Shown in pieces: positions 1-6,000 of a stretch of DNA of 7,607 nucleotides. Position numbers and translations under genes: made by a program. The first letter of the stretch is position 1. Each line of letters opens with the position of its first letter. This DNA comes from Akkermansiaceae bacterium. Lineage in GTDB: Bacteria > Verrucomicrobiota > Verrucomicrobiia > Verrucomicrobiales > Akkermansiaceae. The stretch is taken from contig JALZVA010000210.1 in the NCBI GenBank assembly GCA_023301335.1, forward strand, positions 1 to 7,607. Direction: 5' to 3'. The notes under the pieces are model-generated. The model did not search any database and was not told where the DNA came from. It saw only the letters and a list, made by a program, of their open reading frames with translations.

Positions 1-398
1 GCATCGCGTGCGCCTTTTTCGTTTGCCTTTTCAATATGGCTATCGACTGGAGATGTGTCCCATAGCGCGTCTACTCTATCTGCCTTCGAGAGGTAAAGTA
101 ACGTCGCTACATTATGCGGGCACTGCGCCCGCTGGGAGCAATCACAACTGGTATCACAAACTACCTCTCCATCTTCAATCCAGAAGCTAATAATCGACTC
201 GTGCTGATGCCCGTCAGGCTCCATCACTAAACTCAACAGCTCCCAGTCCCCTGAGTCTAACAACTCCGCTTTAACTGAGGAGATATACTTTGACTGCGAG
301 AGCTTCTTTCCTTTTGTAAGAGAAAACCCGTCAAACATTTGGCGCCAAGTCTCCTCAGCAAGAAAACGTTTTATAGTAGTCGCAGTTAATTCAGGCAT
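1..398 (-). CDS. SWIM zinc-finger protein, N-terminal part (probable SNF2-family helicase), cut by window edge
   Basis: Reading the minus strand from an ATG at 398-396 gives 132 open codons to the window edge without a stop, so the C-terminal part lies outside. The visible protein begins MPELTATTIKRFL and carries a SWIM-type zinc motif at residues 85-95: C85-D-C87, five residues, C93-P-H95. SWIM domains bind zinc and are thought to mediate nucleic-acid or protein contacts. In bacteria a SWIM domain near the N-terminus, after a short helical segment like the one here, usually precedes an SNF2/DEAD-type helicase; the helicase itself is not visible, so that part is inference. The gene follows the nitroreductase stop by 30 bases on the same strand, which suggests co-transcription. 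The reading frame is open back to that stop codon but has no earlier ATG, GTG or TTG start, so ATG-398 is the likely start. It has no Shine-Dalgarno sequence. Confidence 0.8.
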   Translation of the reverse strand, partial: MPELTATTIKRFLAEETWRQMFDGFSLTKGKKLSQSKYISSVKAELLDSGDWELLSLVMEPDGHQHESIISFWIEDGEVVCDTSCDCSQRAQCPHNVATLLYLSKADRVDALWDTSPVDSHIEKANEKGARD

Positions 399-428
399 GT
401 TTGGGAGCGCGGCGTCATACCACTTATA

Positions 429-1025
429 TTATTCATTCCAGATGATTTTCTTAGTCGCTGGAGAACGGCGGCTTTGGGGCCATTCGAATCCTTGCTTCGG
501 CCAGCCAATGAACAAGAAACCAAGGCATTGATCCTCTTCTCCTAATTCGAGGAATTGCTTAAATCCGTCCCCGTAGCTCACTGCAGGAGAAGACCAGTAG
601 AGACCTAGGCCTACTGCAGATGCGGCGAGGTGCATATTCTGCACGGCACAGGCGACTGCCTGAACTTCTTCGATCACAGGGATTTTAGGGTTGGTTCCAC
701 GCTTCATCACGATCGCCATGATAGAGTGAGAAAGCATCACGTTTTTCCCCATTTTATCAAATTTTTCCTGCTTAAATTCTGCTTCAGAGGTCTCCGCCTT
801 ATAGCACTGCTGAAGGTTCTCAGCAAATTTCTCCCGTGCATTCCCGTAAAAAGTGTGGAGCCGAAATGGCTCGGTCAAGCCATGCGAGGGTGCCCAGTTA
901 GCACATTCGACAAGTTCCTCTAGAAGTTCCTTAGAGACAGGGCGGGACGCGTCCATATCGACAGGCTTAATACTTCGGCGGTGAGCAACAAGTTTGGTAA
1001 CGGATGGAAGATCAAATGAAATCAT
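429..1025 (-). CDS. Nitroreductase family protein (FMN-dependent oxidoreductase, YdjA-like)
   Basis: A 198-residue protein of the compact nitroreductase fold, close to the usual 180-200 residues. Seen features: the N-terminal HRRSIKP segment (RRS at 16-18), which in this family contacts the FMN phosphate; the WAPSHGLTEPFR block at 44-55, like the APDHG segment of YdjA; a long helix at 119-140 (EEVQAVACAVQNMHLAA) running into VGLGLYWSSP, typical of the dimer and FMN-binding core; and the C-terminal LGFLFIGWP strand at 168-176. Such enzymes are cytosolic flavoprotein dimers that reduce nitro-compounds, quinones or similar acceptors with NAD(P)H. The physiological substrate cannot be told from sequence. 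Start is the ATG at 1025-1023; the preceding bases (CCTAAAACC) hold no Shine-Dalgarno sequence. It is divergent from trpE and lies just upstream of the SWIM-domain gene, with which it probably forms a transcript. Confidence 0.85.
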   Translation of the reverse strand: MISFDLPSVTKLVAHRRSIKPVDMDASRPVSKELLEELVECANWAPSHGLTEPFRLHTFYGNAREKFAENLQQCYKAETSEAEFKQEKFDKMGKNVMLSHSIMAIVMKRGTNPKIPVIEEVQAVACAVQNMHLAASAVGLGLYWSSPAVSYGDGFKQFLELGEEDQCLGFLFIGWPKQGFEWPQSRRSPATKKIIWNE

Positions 1026-1123
1026 GGTTTTAGGTCAATTAGTCGGGAAAACTTTTACACAAATTGCCGGTGCAGCAAGCCTTTGTTTTAACCTGTCCTG
1101 ATTTTGAGTTGATTCTGTGCTAT

Positions 1124-1141
1124 CCGCTGCCATCCTAGCGG
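1124..1141. repeat. Short inverted repeat just upstream of the trpE start
   Basis: CCGCT at 1124-1128 and AGCGG at 1137-1141 form a 5-bp stem with an 8-base loop ending one base before the GTG start of trpE. It lies in the 117-bp divergent spacer between the nitroreductase gene and trpE. That spacer must hold both promoters, though no convincing -35/-10 pair can be picked out. The hairpin could affect translation initiation or be an operator half-site pair; it could also be chance, since a 5-bp stem is short. No tryptophan-rich leader peptide is visible in the spacer. Confidence 0.3.
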
Positions 1142-1142
1142 C

Positions 1143-2657
1143 GTGAGTTCAGTAGCATCCAATCTACCCGTTAGACCTTTACGTCATGATTTCCACTCTC
1201 TTCTAAAGGAAGGGAATGTGGTACCGATCTATGTGCAGCTTGCAGCAGACTACGAAACACCTGTTTCTGCATACACCAAGATTTCAGCAGATGGTAACCC
1301 TGCCTTTTTGTTTGAGAGTGCGGAAAGCACCAATGCCAGCGGGCGTTACTCGATCCTCGGAGCCAATCCAAAGGCACATTTCGAAGCGCGTGGTAAAGAA
1401 ATCACTTACACGGAAGCGGGAGAAACACGCAGCTGGACAGCCCAGAGGGATGTGCTGGCGGAGCTAGAGTCTTTAATGGAAAAGTATAAGCCCGTGGAGC
1501 ATGGCAAAGATGTGCCACCCTTTTTCGGAGGTATGGTCGGCTACCTTTCCTATGATGCAGTGAGCCAGTTCGAGCCAAGTATCCCTGCGAATGAAAAAGA
1601 CGACTTAGGCTTACCCGATTCTATTTTCTTCATGGCAGATACGGTGCTCATCTTTGACCACCAACTTAAGCGCTTACTCGTGGTGGCTAACGCCTTCATC
1701 GATGAGGCTGAGGATGCAGATGCGGCGTATGACCTCGCTGTGAGCAAGCTTGAAAAACTGTTAGAAACGCTCGATCAACCTTGCCACGTTCCCGCTCTTA
1801 ATGGGCTTGCCGAGTATCCGACTCCTGAGATTAAAGGCAATACGACACAGGAGGAATACGAAGCGATGGTGACCAAGGCTCAGGAATACATCGGTATGGG
1901 CGATGCATTTCAGGTGGTTCCCAGCCAACGTTTTGAAACCGACTACGATGGCTCCTCGATCAATCTCTACCGTGCGCTGCGTCATGTAAACCCCTCACCC
2001 TACATGTTCATCCTTCAGCTCAATGGCTTCTCAATGGTTGGCAGCTCCCCTGAGGTACATGTCCGCTCGATTGGAGGAAAAATTGATATCCGTCCTATTG
2101 CCGGGACGCGCTGGAGAGGAAAAAATCAGGAAGAGGATGATGCGCTCGCAGAAGATTTACTGAGTGATCACAAGGAACGTGCCGAGCACCTGATGCTCGT
2201 GGACCTCGCACGTAATGACGTCGGAAGGATCGCAGAGCACGGTTCGGTAAGTGTAGATGATTTCATGATTGTTGAGCGCTACAGCCACGTGATGCACATC
2301 GTCTCTAATGTCAGTGGCCGTCTAGCAGATGGGCACAGTGCCTATGACGTTTTACGCTCCACCTTCCCCGCTGGAACAGTCAGTGGGGCGCCAAAAATCC
2401 GAGCGATGCAGATCATCAATGAGCTAGAAAAAAATAAGCGATGCACCTATTCAGGTGCTGTGGGCTACTTCGGGTGGGACGGAGGGCATGACTCATGTAT
2501 CACGCTGCGAACCTGTCTTTTAAAAGACGGAAAGGCTTATGTCCAAGCCGGGGCGGGTGTGGTTGCAGACTCGAACCCTACTTCCGAGCATAACGAATGT
2601 CGAAACAAGGCACTCGGTATGGTCCGTGCCATTGGACTGGCAAAAACTATTTCCTAA
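1143..2657 (+). CDS. trpE: Anthranilate synthase component I
   Basis: A 504-residue chorismate-binding enzyme of usual length for TrpE. It makes anthranilate from chorismate with ammonia or glutamine-derived nitrogen, the first committed step of tryptophan synthesis, in the cytosol. The N-terminal domain has an LFES element at 56-59, matching the LLES motif that forms part of the tryptophan feedback site in known TrpE proteins. The catalytic domain shows SSPE at 301-304, PIAGT at 318-322 (alanine here favours TrpE over PabB, which usually has PIKGT), the DLARND block at 354-359, FPAGTVSGAPK at 408-418 and GAGVVADS at 470-477. The GTG at 1143 is the only start before an in-frame stop at 1110-1112; no Shine-Dalgarno sequence precedes it. 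No trpG, trpD or trpC follows, so the glutaminase partner must be encoded elsewhere. Identification is firm; the exact start is less so. Confidence 0.95.
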   Translation: MSSVASNLPVRPLRHDFHSLLKEGNVVPIYVQLAADYETPVSAYTKISADGNPAFLFESAESTNASGRYSILGANPKAHFEARGKEITYTEAGETRSWTAQRDVLAELESLMEKYKPVEHGKDVPPFFGGMVGYLSYDAVSQFEPSIPANEKDDLGLPDSIFFMADTVLIFDHQLKRLLVVANAFIDEAEDADAAYDLAVSKLEKLLETLDQPCHVPALNGLAEYPTPEIKGNTTQEEYEAMVTKAQEYIGMGDAFQVVPSQRFETDYDGSSINLYRALRHVNPSPYMFILQLNGFSMVGSSPEVHVRSIGGKIDIRPIAGTRWRGKNQEEDDALAEDLLSDHKERAEHLMLVDLARNDVGRIAEHGSVSVDDFMIVERYSHVMHIVSNVSGRLADGHSAYDVLRSTFPAGTVSGAPKIRAMQIINELEKNKRCTYSGAVGYFGWDGGHDSCITLRTCLLKDGKAYVQAGAGVVADSNPTSEHNECRNKALGMVRAIGLAKTIS

Positions 2658-2664
2658 GAAGGGT

Positions 2665-2701
2665 AAAAAATCTACGCGGGCATCTTTCAGCCCACGTAGA
2701 T
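2665..2701 (-). terminator. Rho-independent terminator of the minus-strand 107-codon gene
   Basis: Bases 2670-2681 (ATCTACGCGGGC) and 2690-2701 (GCCCACGTAGAT) form a 12-bp stem with one C-A mismatch and an 8-base loop. Read on the minus strand it runs into six T's (complement of 2670-2665), the pattern of an intrinsic terminator, about 100 bases after the stop at 2798. In the plus direction no U-tract follows, so it would be at best a weak terminator for trpE, whose stop lies 12 bases before the stem. Confidence 0.65.
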
Positions 2702-2733
2702 GATCTCTACGGTAGACGGGTTGAGAATCATCC

Positions 2734-2755
2734 GAGGAGGCTGAGGCACCTCCTC
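2734..2755. repeat. 7-bp inverted repeat between trpE and the 107-codon gene
   Basis: GAGGAGG at 2734-2740 and CCTCCTC at 2749-2755 form a perfect 7-bp stem with an 8-base loop. No U-tract follows on either strand. It may assist transcription termination or protect RNA 3' ends between the convergent trpE and 107-codon genes; the role is a guess. The rest of the 2702-2797 spacer shows nothing else I recognise. Confidence 0.4.
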
Positions 2756-2797
2756 CATTCTCTGTGGTATCTGCTAACGACATTCTACGATGAGCGT

Positions 2798-3121
2798 TTA
2801 CCATCCCGCCTTCATTGCGTCAGCGATTGCCGCAATCACTGTTTCTTTCCCACGGAACTCATCTGCACAGCGCACAGCGACTAGTGCGTCCTCGAACTCC
2901 ACTGGTGTAATACCCGCAGCCATGATTTTTTTACGGTCGGTGAGGATTAGCACAGCGGTAATCACGAGTTCATAATCGTCCGCTACAACTTCAGCCACAC
3001 TTCGTAGTAGTGTACGGTAGCCGATTTTTTCAGCTCTTAAGAGATTCACGAGGAGTCCTAATTCTTCTCCGACAGTTGCCCGAGGTCTTATCTTTGTTTG
3101 GTTTGTTTCTAGTTTGTTCAT
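2798..3121 (-). CDS. Unrecognised small protein, 107 residues
   Basis: I do not recognise the family. The protein begins MNKLETNQTKIRPRATVGEE and ends DAMKAGW. It has no signal peptide, no convincing membrane segment and no cysteine pair that would suggest metal binding (the only Cys is in VRCADEF). The alternation of charged and aliphatic residues from about 17 to 104 suggests a compact, mostly helical domain, with a more strand-like stretch around ELVITAVLILTD. I considered the RNA polymerase omega subunit because of the size and rejected it because the conserved omega motifs are absent. The ATG at 3121-3119 has no Shine-Dalgarno sequence. The gene lies downstream of a 46-codon ORF on the same strand, with a strong terminator ending only about 22 bases before this start, which leaves almost no room for a separate promoter. 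Clean hydrophobic periodicity and a terminator after the stop support a real gene. Confidence 0.65.
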   Translation of the reverse strand: MNKLETNQTKIRPRATVGEELGLLVNLLRAEKIGYRTLLRSVAEVVADDYELVITAVLILTDRKKIMAAGITPVEFEDALVAVRCADEFRGKETVIAAIADAMKAGW

Positions 3122-3144
3122 AGATTTGTTTTGGTTTGTGTTAT

Positions 3145-3183
3145 AAAATAAAAAAGCTCGCTTCCGGTGATGGAATGCGAGCT
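3145..3183 (-). terminator. Strong Rho-independent terminator between the 46-codon ORF and the 107-codon gene
   Basis: On the minus strand the RNA would read AGCTCGC (3183-3177), an unpaired base, TTCC (3175-3172), a 6-base loop, GGAA (3165-3162), then GCGAGCT (3161-3155). This makes an 11-bp stem with one bulge, followed by a run of six U's and then AUUUUAU. It ends transcripts of the 46-codon ORF about 38 bases after its stop. The U-tract ends only about 22 bases before the start codon of the 107-codon gene. That gene is therefore transcribed either by read-through or from a promoter overlapping the hairpin; a TATAAC (3145-3140) exists but has no fitting -35. Confidence 0.85.
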
Positions 3184-3234
3184 GGTGAAAACTTAATTGA
3201 AGAATTTTTTCTAAGTATCTTTACCCTAGCTCGC
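3155..3234 (-). promoter_or_regulatory. Possible attenuator: alternative pairing of small-ORF 3' end with terminator arm
   Basis: In the minus-strand RNA, GCGAGCT (3234-3228) lies inside the last codons of the 46-codon ORF. It is identical to the 3' arm of the following terminator (3161-3155), and both are complementary to the 5' arm AGCTCGC (3183-3177). Pairing of the first two segments would sequester the 5' arm and block the terminator. A ribosome finishing the small ORF would cover the first segment and allow termination. The match and geometry are seen directly; the regulatory role is inference. The terminator hairpin has more pairs and a shorter loop, so it may win regardless, and a 7-base match could be coincidence. 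Confidence 0.35.
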
Positions 3235-3361
3235 TCCTGTTAAAATAACCTGAGCCTTTCGACCAAGAGGAGGATGAGGACGACGAATGGCCCATACCAA
3301 TAGCTTGGCCGGCAATGTTGCCACCCTTAATGCTAATAGTATTGTGCGTTACTTGAATCAT
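3221..3361 (-). CDS. Small serine-rich protein, 46 residues, unrecognised
   Basis: An ATG at 3361-3359 opens a 46-codon frame ending in TAA at 3223-3221. The peptide starts MIQVTHNTISIKGGNIAGQA, then has IGMGH, seven consecutive serines (residues 26-32) and WSKGSGYFNRSELG. The seven serines use four different codons (TCG, TCC, TCA, TCT), which argues for selection on the peptide rather than DNA slippage. A promoter-like sequence precedes it and an intrinsic terminator follows, so it looks like a real transcription unit although it is short. The glycine-rich ISIKGGNIAGQAIGMG part is not hydrophobic enough for a membrane helix and there is no cleavage site. No family is recognised. It could be a leader peptide whose translation controls the downstream 107-codon gene, a partner protein of it, or an independent small protein. 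It has no Shine-Dalgarno sequence. Confidence 0.6.
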   Translation of the reverse strand: MIQVTHNTISIKGGNIAGQAIGMGHSSSSSSSWSKGSGYFNRSELG

Positions 3362-3382
3362 CGTTTTTTGAAACTTGAGATA

Positions 3383-3410
3383 CAGATACTAGAATTTTTC
3401 AAATGATCAA
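3383..3410 (-). promoter_or_regulatory. Candidate promoter for the 46-codon ORF
   Basis: On the minus strand TTGATC (3410-3405) and TATCTG (3388-3383) are separated by 16 bases and would start transcription about 15 bases before the ATG at 3361. The -10 match is moderate. The surrounding 3362-3450 stretch is strongly AT-rich, so other placements are possible. The remainder of the spacer up to trmB at 3543 holds no gene I can support and must also contain the trmB promoter, which I could not place; a TAATAC at 3522-3527 lacks a matching -35. Confidence 0.3.
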
Positions 3411-3542
3411 GTTTTTATTTTCAAAAAATACTGAAACTTTAATTTAGTGAAAAAGAGAAGCCCCTGCTGCCAGCCTCCACAGGAAGTAAATCTGACTAAA
3501 ATCTCTCTTGAACAGAAGCTCTAATACCTTCACTGTGACGCC

Positions 3543-4157
3543 ATGAATCAGCTGGAAGCAAGAGAACCTATGCTCTGTGAATACACACCTAAAGACTACT
3601 TTGGCCAAGTCTCAGGAGTGGATATTTTTGGGAATGATCATCCACTGGAAATCGATCTAGGCTGTGGAGATGGGACATTTCTCTTAGAGATGGCTCAGCA
3701 CTATCCTGAGAGGAATTTTCTCGGCGTGGAAAGACTCTTAGGTCGAGTCAAAAAGGTCTGCCGTAAGGCTGAAAAACTAGGCCTCACAAATGTGAAGGTG
3801 CTGCGACTTGACTCCAAGTATGTGGTCGAGTGGTTACTCTCTCCAGGCTGTGTTTCTAAACTGCACTTACTCTGCCCAGATCCTTGGCCAAAAGACCGCC
3901 ACCATAAAAGAAGACTCGTACAGGTCTCTTTCTTCGAAGCCTTAGAAAAGGTCATCATGCCAGGGGGGGAATTTTACTTTAAGACAGATCACTCTGAGTA
4001 TTTTGAGTGGTCACAGGAAAAGGCTCAGCTCTTCGGGAGGTTTCCTGAACTGGAGTGGGCTGAGGATGCCTTTTTCTACCCAAAGACAGACTTCCAAGTG
4101 CAGTGGGAGGGTGAGGGAAAGTCTATCCACCGTATGCGATTCCAACGCCCAGTTTAA
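3543..4157 (+). CDS. trmB: tRNA (guanine-N7-)-methyltransferase
   Basis: A 204-residue class I methyltransferase, within the family's usual 200-240. TrmB uses S-adenosylmethionine to methylate N7 of G46 in the variable loop of many tRNAs. The SAM-binding motif I is EIDLGCGDG at 36-44, followed by FLGVE at 59-63 and an acidic D90 in LRLDS. The family signature PDPWPKDRHHKRRL lies at 112-125, and the substrate-side KTD at 147-149. The conserved C-terminal block TDFQVQWEGEGKSIHRMRF is at 182-200. Together these are diagnostic. The ATG at 3543 is chosen because the N-terminus is then of normal length; Met10 is a possible alternative. No Shine-Dalgarno sequence is present. The stop TAA at 4155-4157 is one base before the start of the next gene, so the two are probably translationally coupled. 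Confidence 0.93.
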   Translation: MNQLEAREPMLCEYTPKDYFGQVSGVDIFGNDHPLEIDLGCGDGTFLLEMAQHYPERNFLGVERLLGRVKKVCRKAEKLGLTNVKVLRLDSKYVVEWLLSPGCVSKLHLLCPDPWPKDRHHKRRLVQVSFFEALEKVIMPGGEFYFKTDHSEYFEWSQEKAQLFGRFPELEWAEDAFFYPKTDFQVQWEGEGKSIHRMRFQRPV

Positions 4158-4158
4158 G

Positions 4159-4668
4159 ATGCTTTTTTGTCAGGTCTCTACTCAGAGTGTCGGTGAGCTG
4201 ATGCAGTCGCCCGAGCTCGCCATCAGTATGATGCAGGACATGGGCTTTTCTGTAGAAGACCAGCTTACTGATGCACAGATGCTTTCCATCCTTGAGAGCC
4301 GCTATCAGGGGAGCGAGCAGACTTTTACACTGGAAGCGTTTAGCCATGCGGCTCAGTTGGTCTGGCTTGATTACCTCGATGTGAGTGTGCATAGCTTACT
4401 CTTTTCAGGAGGTAAGCCTAGTGAGATCCTTCTTGATGGCTCTCCAATCCACGTCTTATCCCCACTCGAAGTCTCCCGTATTGCCGAGTCGATGGCTTTA
4501 GCAGATCTGACTTCCATCCAGGTGGAATGGGCAAATTCTGAAAAACTCGTCAAGGCACTTCCCCAAGAGGGTGAAGACCAGGAGACACTTTTCTGGATGC
4601 TGTTCCCTGGCTTATTTTTCTTTTTTGAAAAGGCTCATCAGGAAAAGCACTGCGTACTTAGGGCGTAA
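4159..4668 (+). CDS. DUF1877-like protein of unknown function
   Basis: A 169-residue protein starting MLFCQVSTQSVGELM at the ATG of 4159-4161, one base after the trmB stop (TAAGATG). The same frame is open further upstream inside trmB, but a start there would overlap trmB by about 150 bases in another frame, so the coupled ATG is preferred. The order of segments resembles the DUF1877/YfbM family: an N-terminal ELMQSPEL helix, LLFSGGKP at 80-87 where family members have an LGG-type segment, HVLSPLEVSRIAESMALADL at 98-117 like their SPEEV.EIA..L region, and a C-terminal FFFFEKAHQEKHCVL at 153-167 like their FY..A...G..VL end. That assignment is from memory of the pattern and is moderate. The protein looks soluble and cytosolic. 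No biochemical function is known to me for the family. Confidence 0.75.
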   Translation: MLFCQVSTQSVGELMQSPELAISMMQDMGFSVEDQLTDAQMLSILESRYQGSEQTFTLEAFSHAAQLVWLDYLDVSVHSLLFSGGKPSEILLDGSPIHVLSPLEVSRIAESMALADLTSIQVEWANSEKLVKALPQEGEDQETLFWMLFPGLFFFFEKAHQEKHCVLRA

Positions 4669-4676
4669 CAGTAGGT

Positions 4677-4696
4677 GTTATAAGACAGCCTATAAC
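4677..4696. repeat. AT-rich dyad between convergent genes
   Basis: GTTATA at 4677-4682 and TATAAC at 4691-4696 form a 6-bp stem with an 8-base loop, spanning the SprT-like stop codon and the 21-bp gap between two convergent genes. It may act as a weak two-way terminator, but there is no U-tract and the stem is mostly A-U. Confidence 0.3.
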
Positions 4697-5214
4697 TGAG
4701 AGGAATCAGTCACATAGCTCTCTACTAGGGCAAATTTCACATGATACTTCCCAGCATTATATTTTTTACAACAGGTGTAGCAGGCTACCCACCTCCCCTT
4801 CATTTTTCTCACACGTGTGATCAGAGCCTTGCAATGAGGGCAGGTGTAATGCCAGTTACGCTGATAAGATCTGCTAGGGAGGGGTAGATCATGCGTTACC
4901 TTTTCATTAGGTATTCCTAAGTCTCTACATGCATTCTTCCACTCTTCTCCATGTGGAGCTATTCTCCGGTGGACATTTCTGGCGTAGGCTACGAGGTGCG
5001 CCATTTCATGAAGAAAGGTACGGTGTAGCTCCTCTTCACTTACCTCCATGAGGTGAGGGTTCAACTCTATCAGTGCTTTCTGATAGTACGCGCGCCCTGC
5101 TGTGCTCCGCATCCTTGGGTTCCACCTCACCTGCACCACCTTTGCCAATCCTACCAAACCAAGCTCGTAAGAGTGGTCACGGGCAAGTTTGGTGAGTTCT
5201 TCCTCGGATATCAC
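4690..5214 (-). CDS. SprT-like zinc metalloprotein (SprT family)
   Basis: A 174-residue protein, normal for the SprT family (about 150-170). The zincin motif HEMAH is at 69-73 within TFLHEMAHLVAY. The expected third zinc ligand is H88 in APHGEEW, matching the family's HG..W element. A C-terminal zinc ribbon follows: C125-P-H-C128 and C145-Y-T-C148. This two-part layout, HExxH plus zinc ribbon, is shared with E. coli SprT and the protease domain of eukaryotic SPRTN, which degrades DNA-protein crosslinks. The bacterial role is poorly defined, so I call only the fold. The start is GTG at 5214-5212; a stop lies in frame just upstream and no ATG is available there, and no Shine-Dalgarno sequence is seen. 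The rplY terminator lies upstream on the same strand, so the gene probably has its own promoter in 5215-5262. Confidence 0.88.
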   Translation of the reverse strand: MISEEELTKLARDHSYELGLVGLAKVVQVRWNPRMRSTAGRAYYQKALIELNPHLMEVSEEELHRTFLHEMAHLVAYARNVHRRIAPHGEEWKNACRDLGIPNEKVTHDLPLPSRSYQRNWHYTCPHCKALITRVRKMKGRWVACYTCCKKYNAGKYHVKFALVESYVTDSSQL

Positions 5215-5262
5215 AGAAGCTAAGTTCTACAAAACTCGATTAAAGGGCAATCCCTTCTTAAC

Positions 5263-5296
5263 AAAAAAAACCCGCAGAATATATCTGCGGGTTTTT
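5263..5296 (-). terminator. Rho-independent terminator of the prs-rplY transcript
   Basis: CCCGCAGA (5271-5278) and TCTGCGGG (5284-5291) form a perfect 8-bp stem with a 5-base loop, extended by A-U pairs. On the minus strand it is followed by eight U's (complement of 5270-5263), 20 bases after the rplY stop. Five T's on the plus side make it formally bidirectional, but no plus-strand gene ends here. Confidence 0.93.
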
Positions 5297-5315
5297 AGAA
5301 AACGTTTTAAAACGA

Positions 5316-5930
5316 TTACTCAGCAGCAGCTACTGCTGGCTCTGCTCCTTCTGCTCCTGCTGACTGAGCGACACGTGTCTTAGCTACGAGAGCTACTACA
5401 ACCTTGTCATTAAGCGTTGGCGTAACACCTTCAGGGAACTTAATCTCACCCATGCGGAGTGATTCAGCAACCTCGAGATGCTCTACATTTACTTCGATGA
5501 TTTCAGGAAGGTTCTTGATCTTCGCCTTAACCGCAAGCTTGTAAATGGTCTGCTCGAGAGCACCACCAGCTTTTACACCTTGTGGCTCTCCAGTGAGAAT
5601 GAGTGGAAGAGCAGCTTTCACTTCAGACTCTTGATCCACTGCGAGGAAGTCCGCGTGAAGAATCTGTCCTGTGAGAGCGTCATGTTGAAGATCTTGAATG
5701 AATGTGAGCTGCGTAGATCCATCTTCGAGCTCAAGATTGATAAGAATTTTTGCAGATGGTGCTTCGTTAAGAAGGTCGCCGAATGCCTTAGCTTTCACCT
5801 TAACATTCTTATTTTCTGTTCCTGTTCCGTAAATTACAGATGGAACCCAGCCTTCACGGCGCATTGCATTGAGCACACCAGTTCCAGTGCGCTGACGACC
5901 TTCGGCCTTAAGTTTTCTTGTTTCAGACAT
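5316..5930 (-). CDS. rplY: 50S ribosomal protein bL25, long CTC form
   Basis: A 204-residue two-domain L25, which binds 5S rRNA in the large ribosomal subunit. The N-terminal 5S-binding domain (about 1-95) has the characteristic GRQRTGTGVLNAMRREGWVP and SVIYGTG segments at 11-37, and QHDALTGQILHADF at 82-95. The C-terminal beta domain typical of the CTC/TL5 type covers about 100-187, with GEPQGVKAGG at 114-123 and NLPEIIEVNV at 140-149. The last 15-20 residues are an alanine- and glutamate-rich tail, common in this form. The E. coli protein has only the first domain. Start is ATG at 5930-5928, preceded by an A/T-rich stretch without Shine-Dalgarno. It follows prs by 142 bases on the same strand; prs-rplY pairing is common in bacteria, where pth often comes next, but here a terminator follows instead. 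Confidence 0.95.
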   Translation of the reverse strand: MSETRKLKAEGRQRTGTGVLNAMRREGWVPSVIYGTGTENKNVKVKAKAFGDLLNEAPSAKILINLELEDGSTQLTFIQDLQHDALTGQILHADFLAVDQESEVKAALPLILTGEPQGVKAGGALEQTIYKLAVKAKIKNLPEIIEVNVEHLEVAESLRMGEIKFPEGVTPTLNDKVVVALVAKTRVAQSAGAEGAEPAVAAAE

Positions 5931-6000
5931 AATGTATGTATTTTTATTGGTTCGATTTAGACATCGCCAGAAGTTACTTTATCTGACGTTTCAGGTTAGA

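Noticed and set aside
8..190. Plus-strand ORF of 60 codons at the left edge
   Set aside because: The opposite strand carries a SWIM-motif coding sequence across the same bases, which explains the region better.
1024..1101. Possible 25-codon leader peptide upstream of trpE
   Set aside because: It contains no tryptophan codons, begins opposite the nitroreductase start codon, and no terminator/antiterminator pair follows, so trp-type attenuation is not supported.
2798..3121. Assignment of the 107-residue gene as RNA polymerase omega (rpoZ)
   Set aside because: Size is compatible, but the conserved omega N-terminal motifs are not present in the sequence.
4003..4158. Upstream extension of the DUF1877-like frame inside trmB
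   Set aside because: The extension is the out-of-frame translation of the conserved trmB 3' end; the ATG at 4159 gives a normal-sized protein and a coupled start.
5478..5960. Plus-strand ORF of 160 codons opposite rplY
   Set aside because: It is antisense to a firmly identified ribosomal protein and its translation is rich in Cys, Phe and Trp without recognisable domains.
5944..5964. Six-codon minus-strand upstream ORF (MSKSNQ) 13 bases before rplY
   Set aside because: It is too short to distinguish from chance and has no initiation signal or associated structure.
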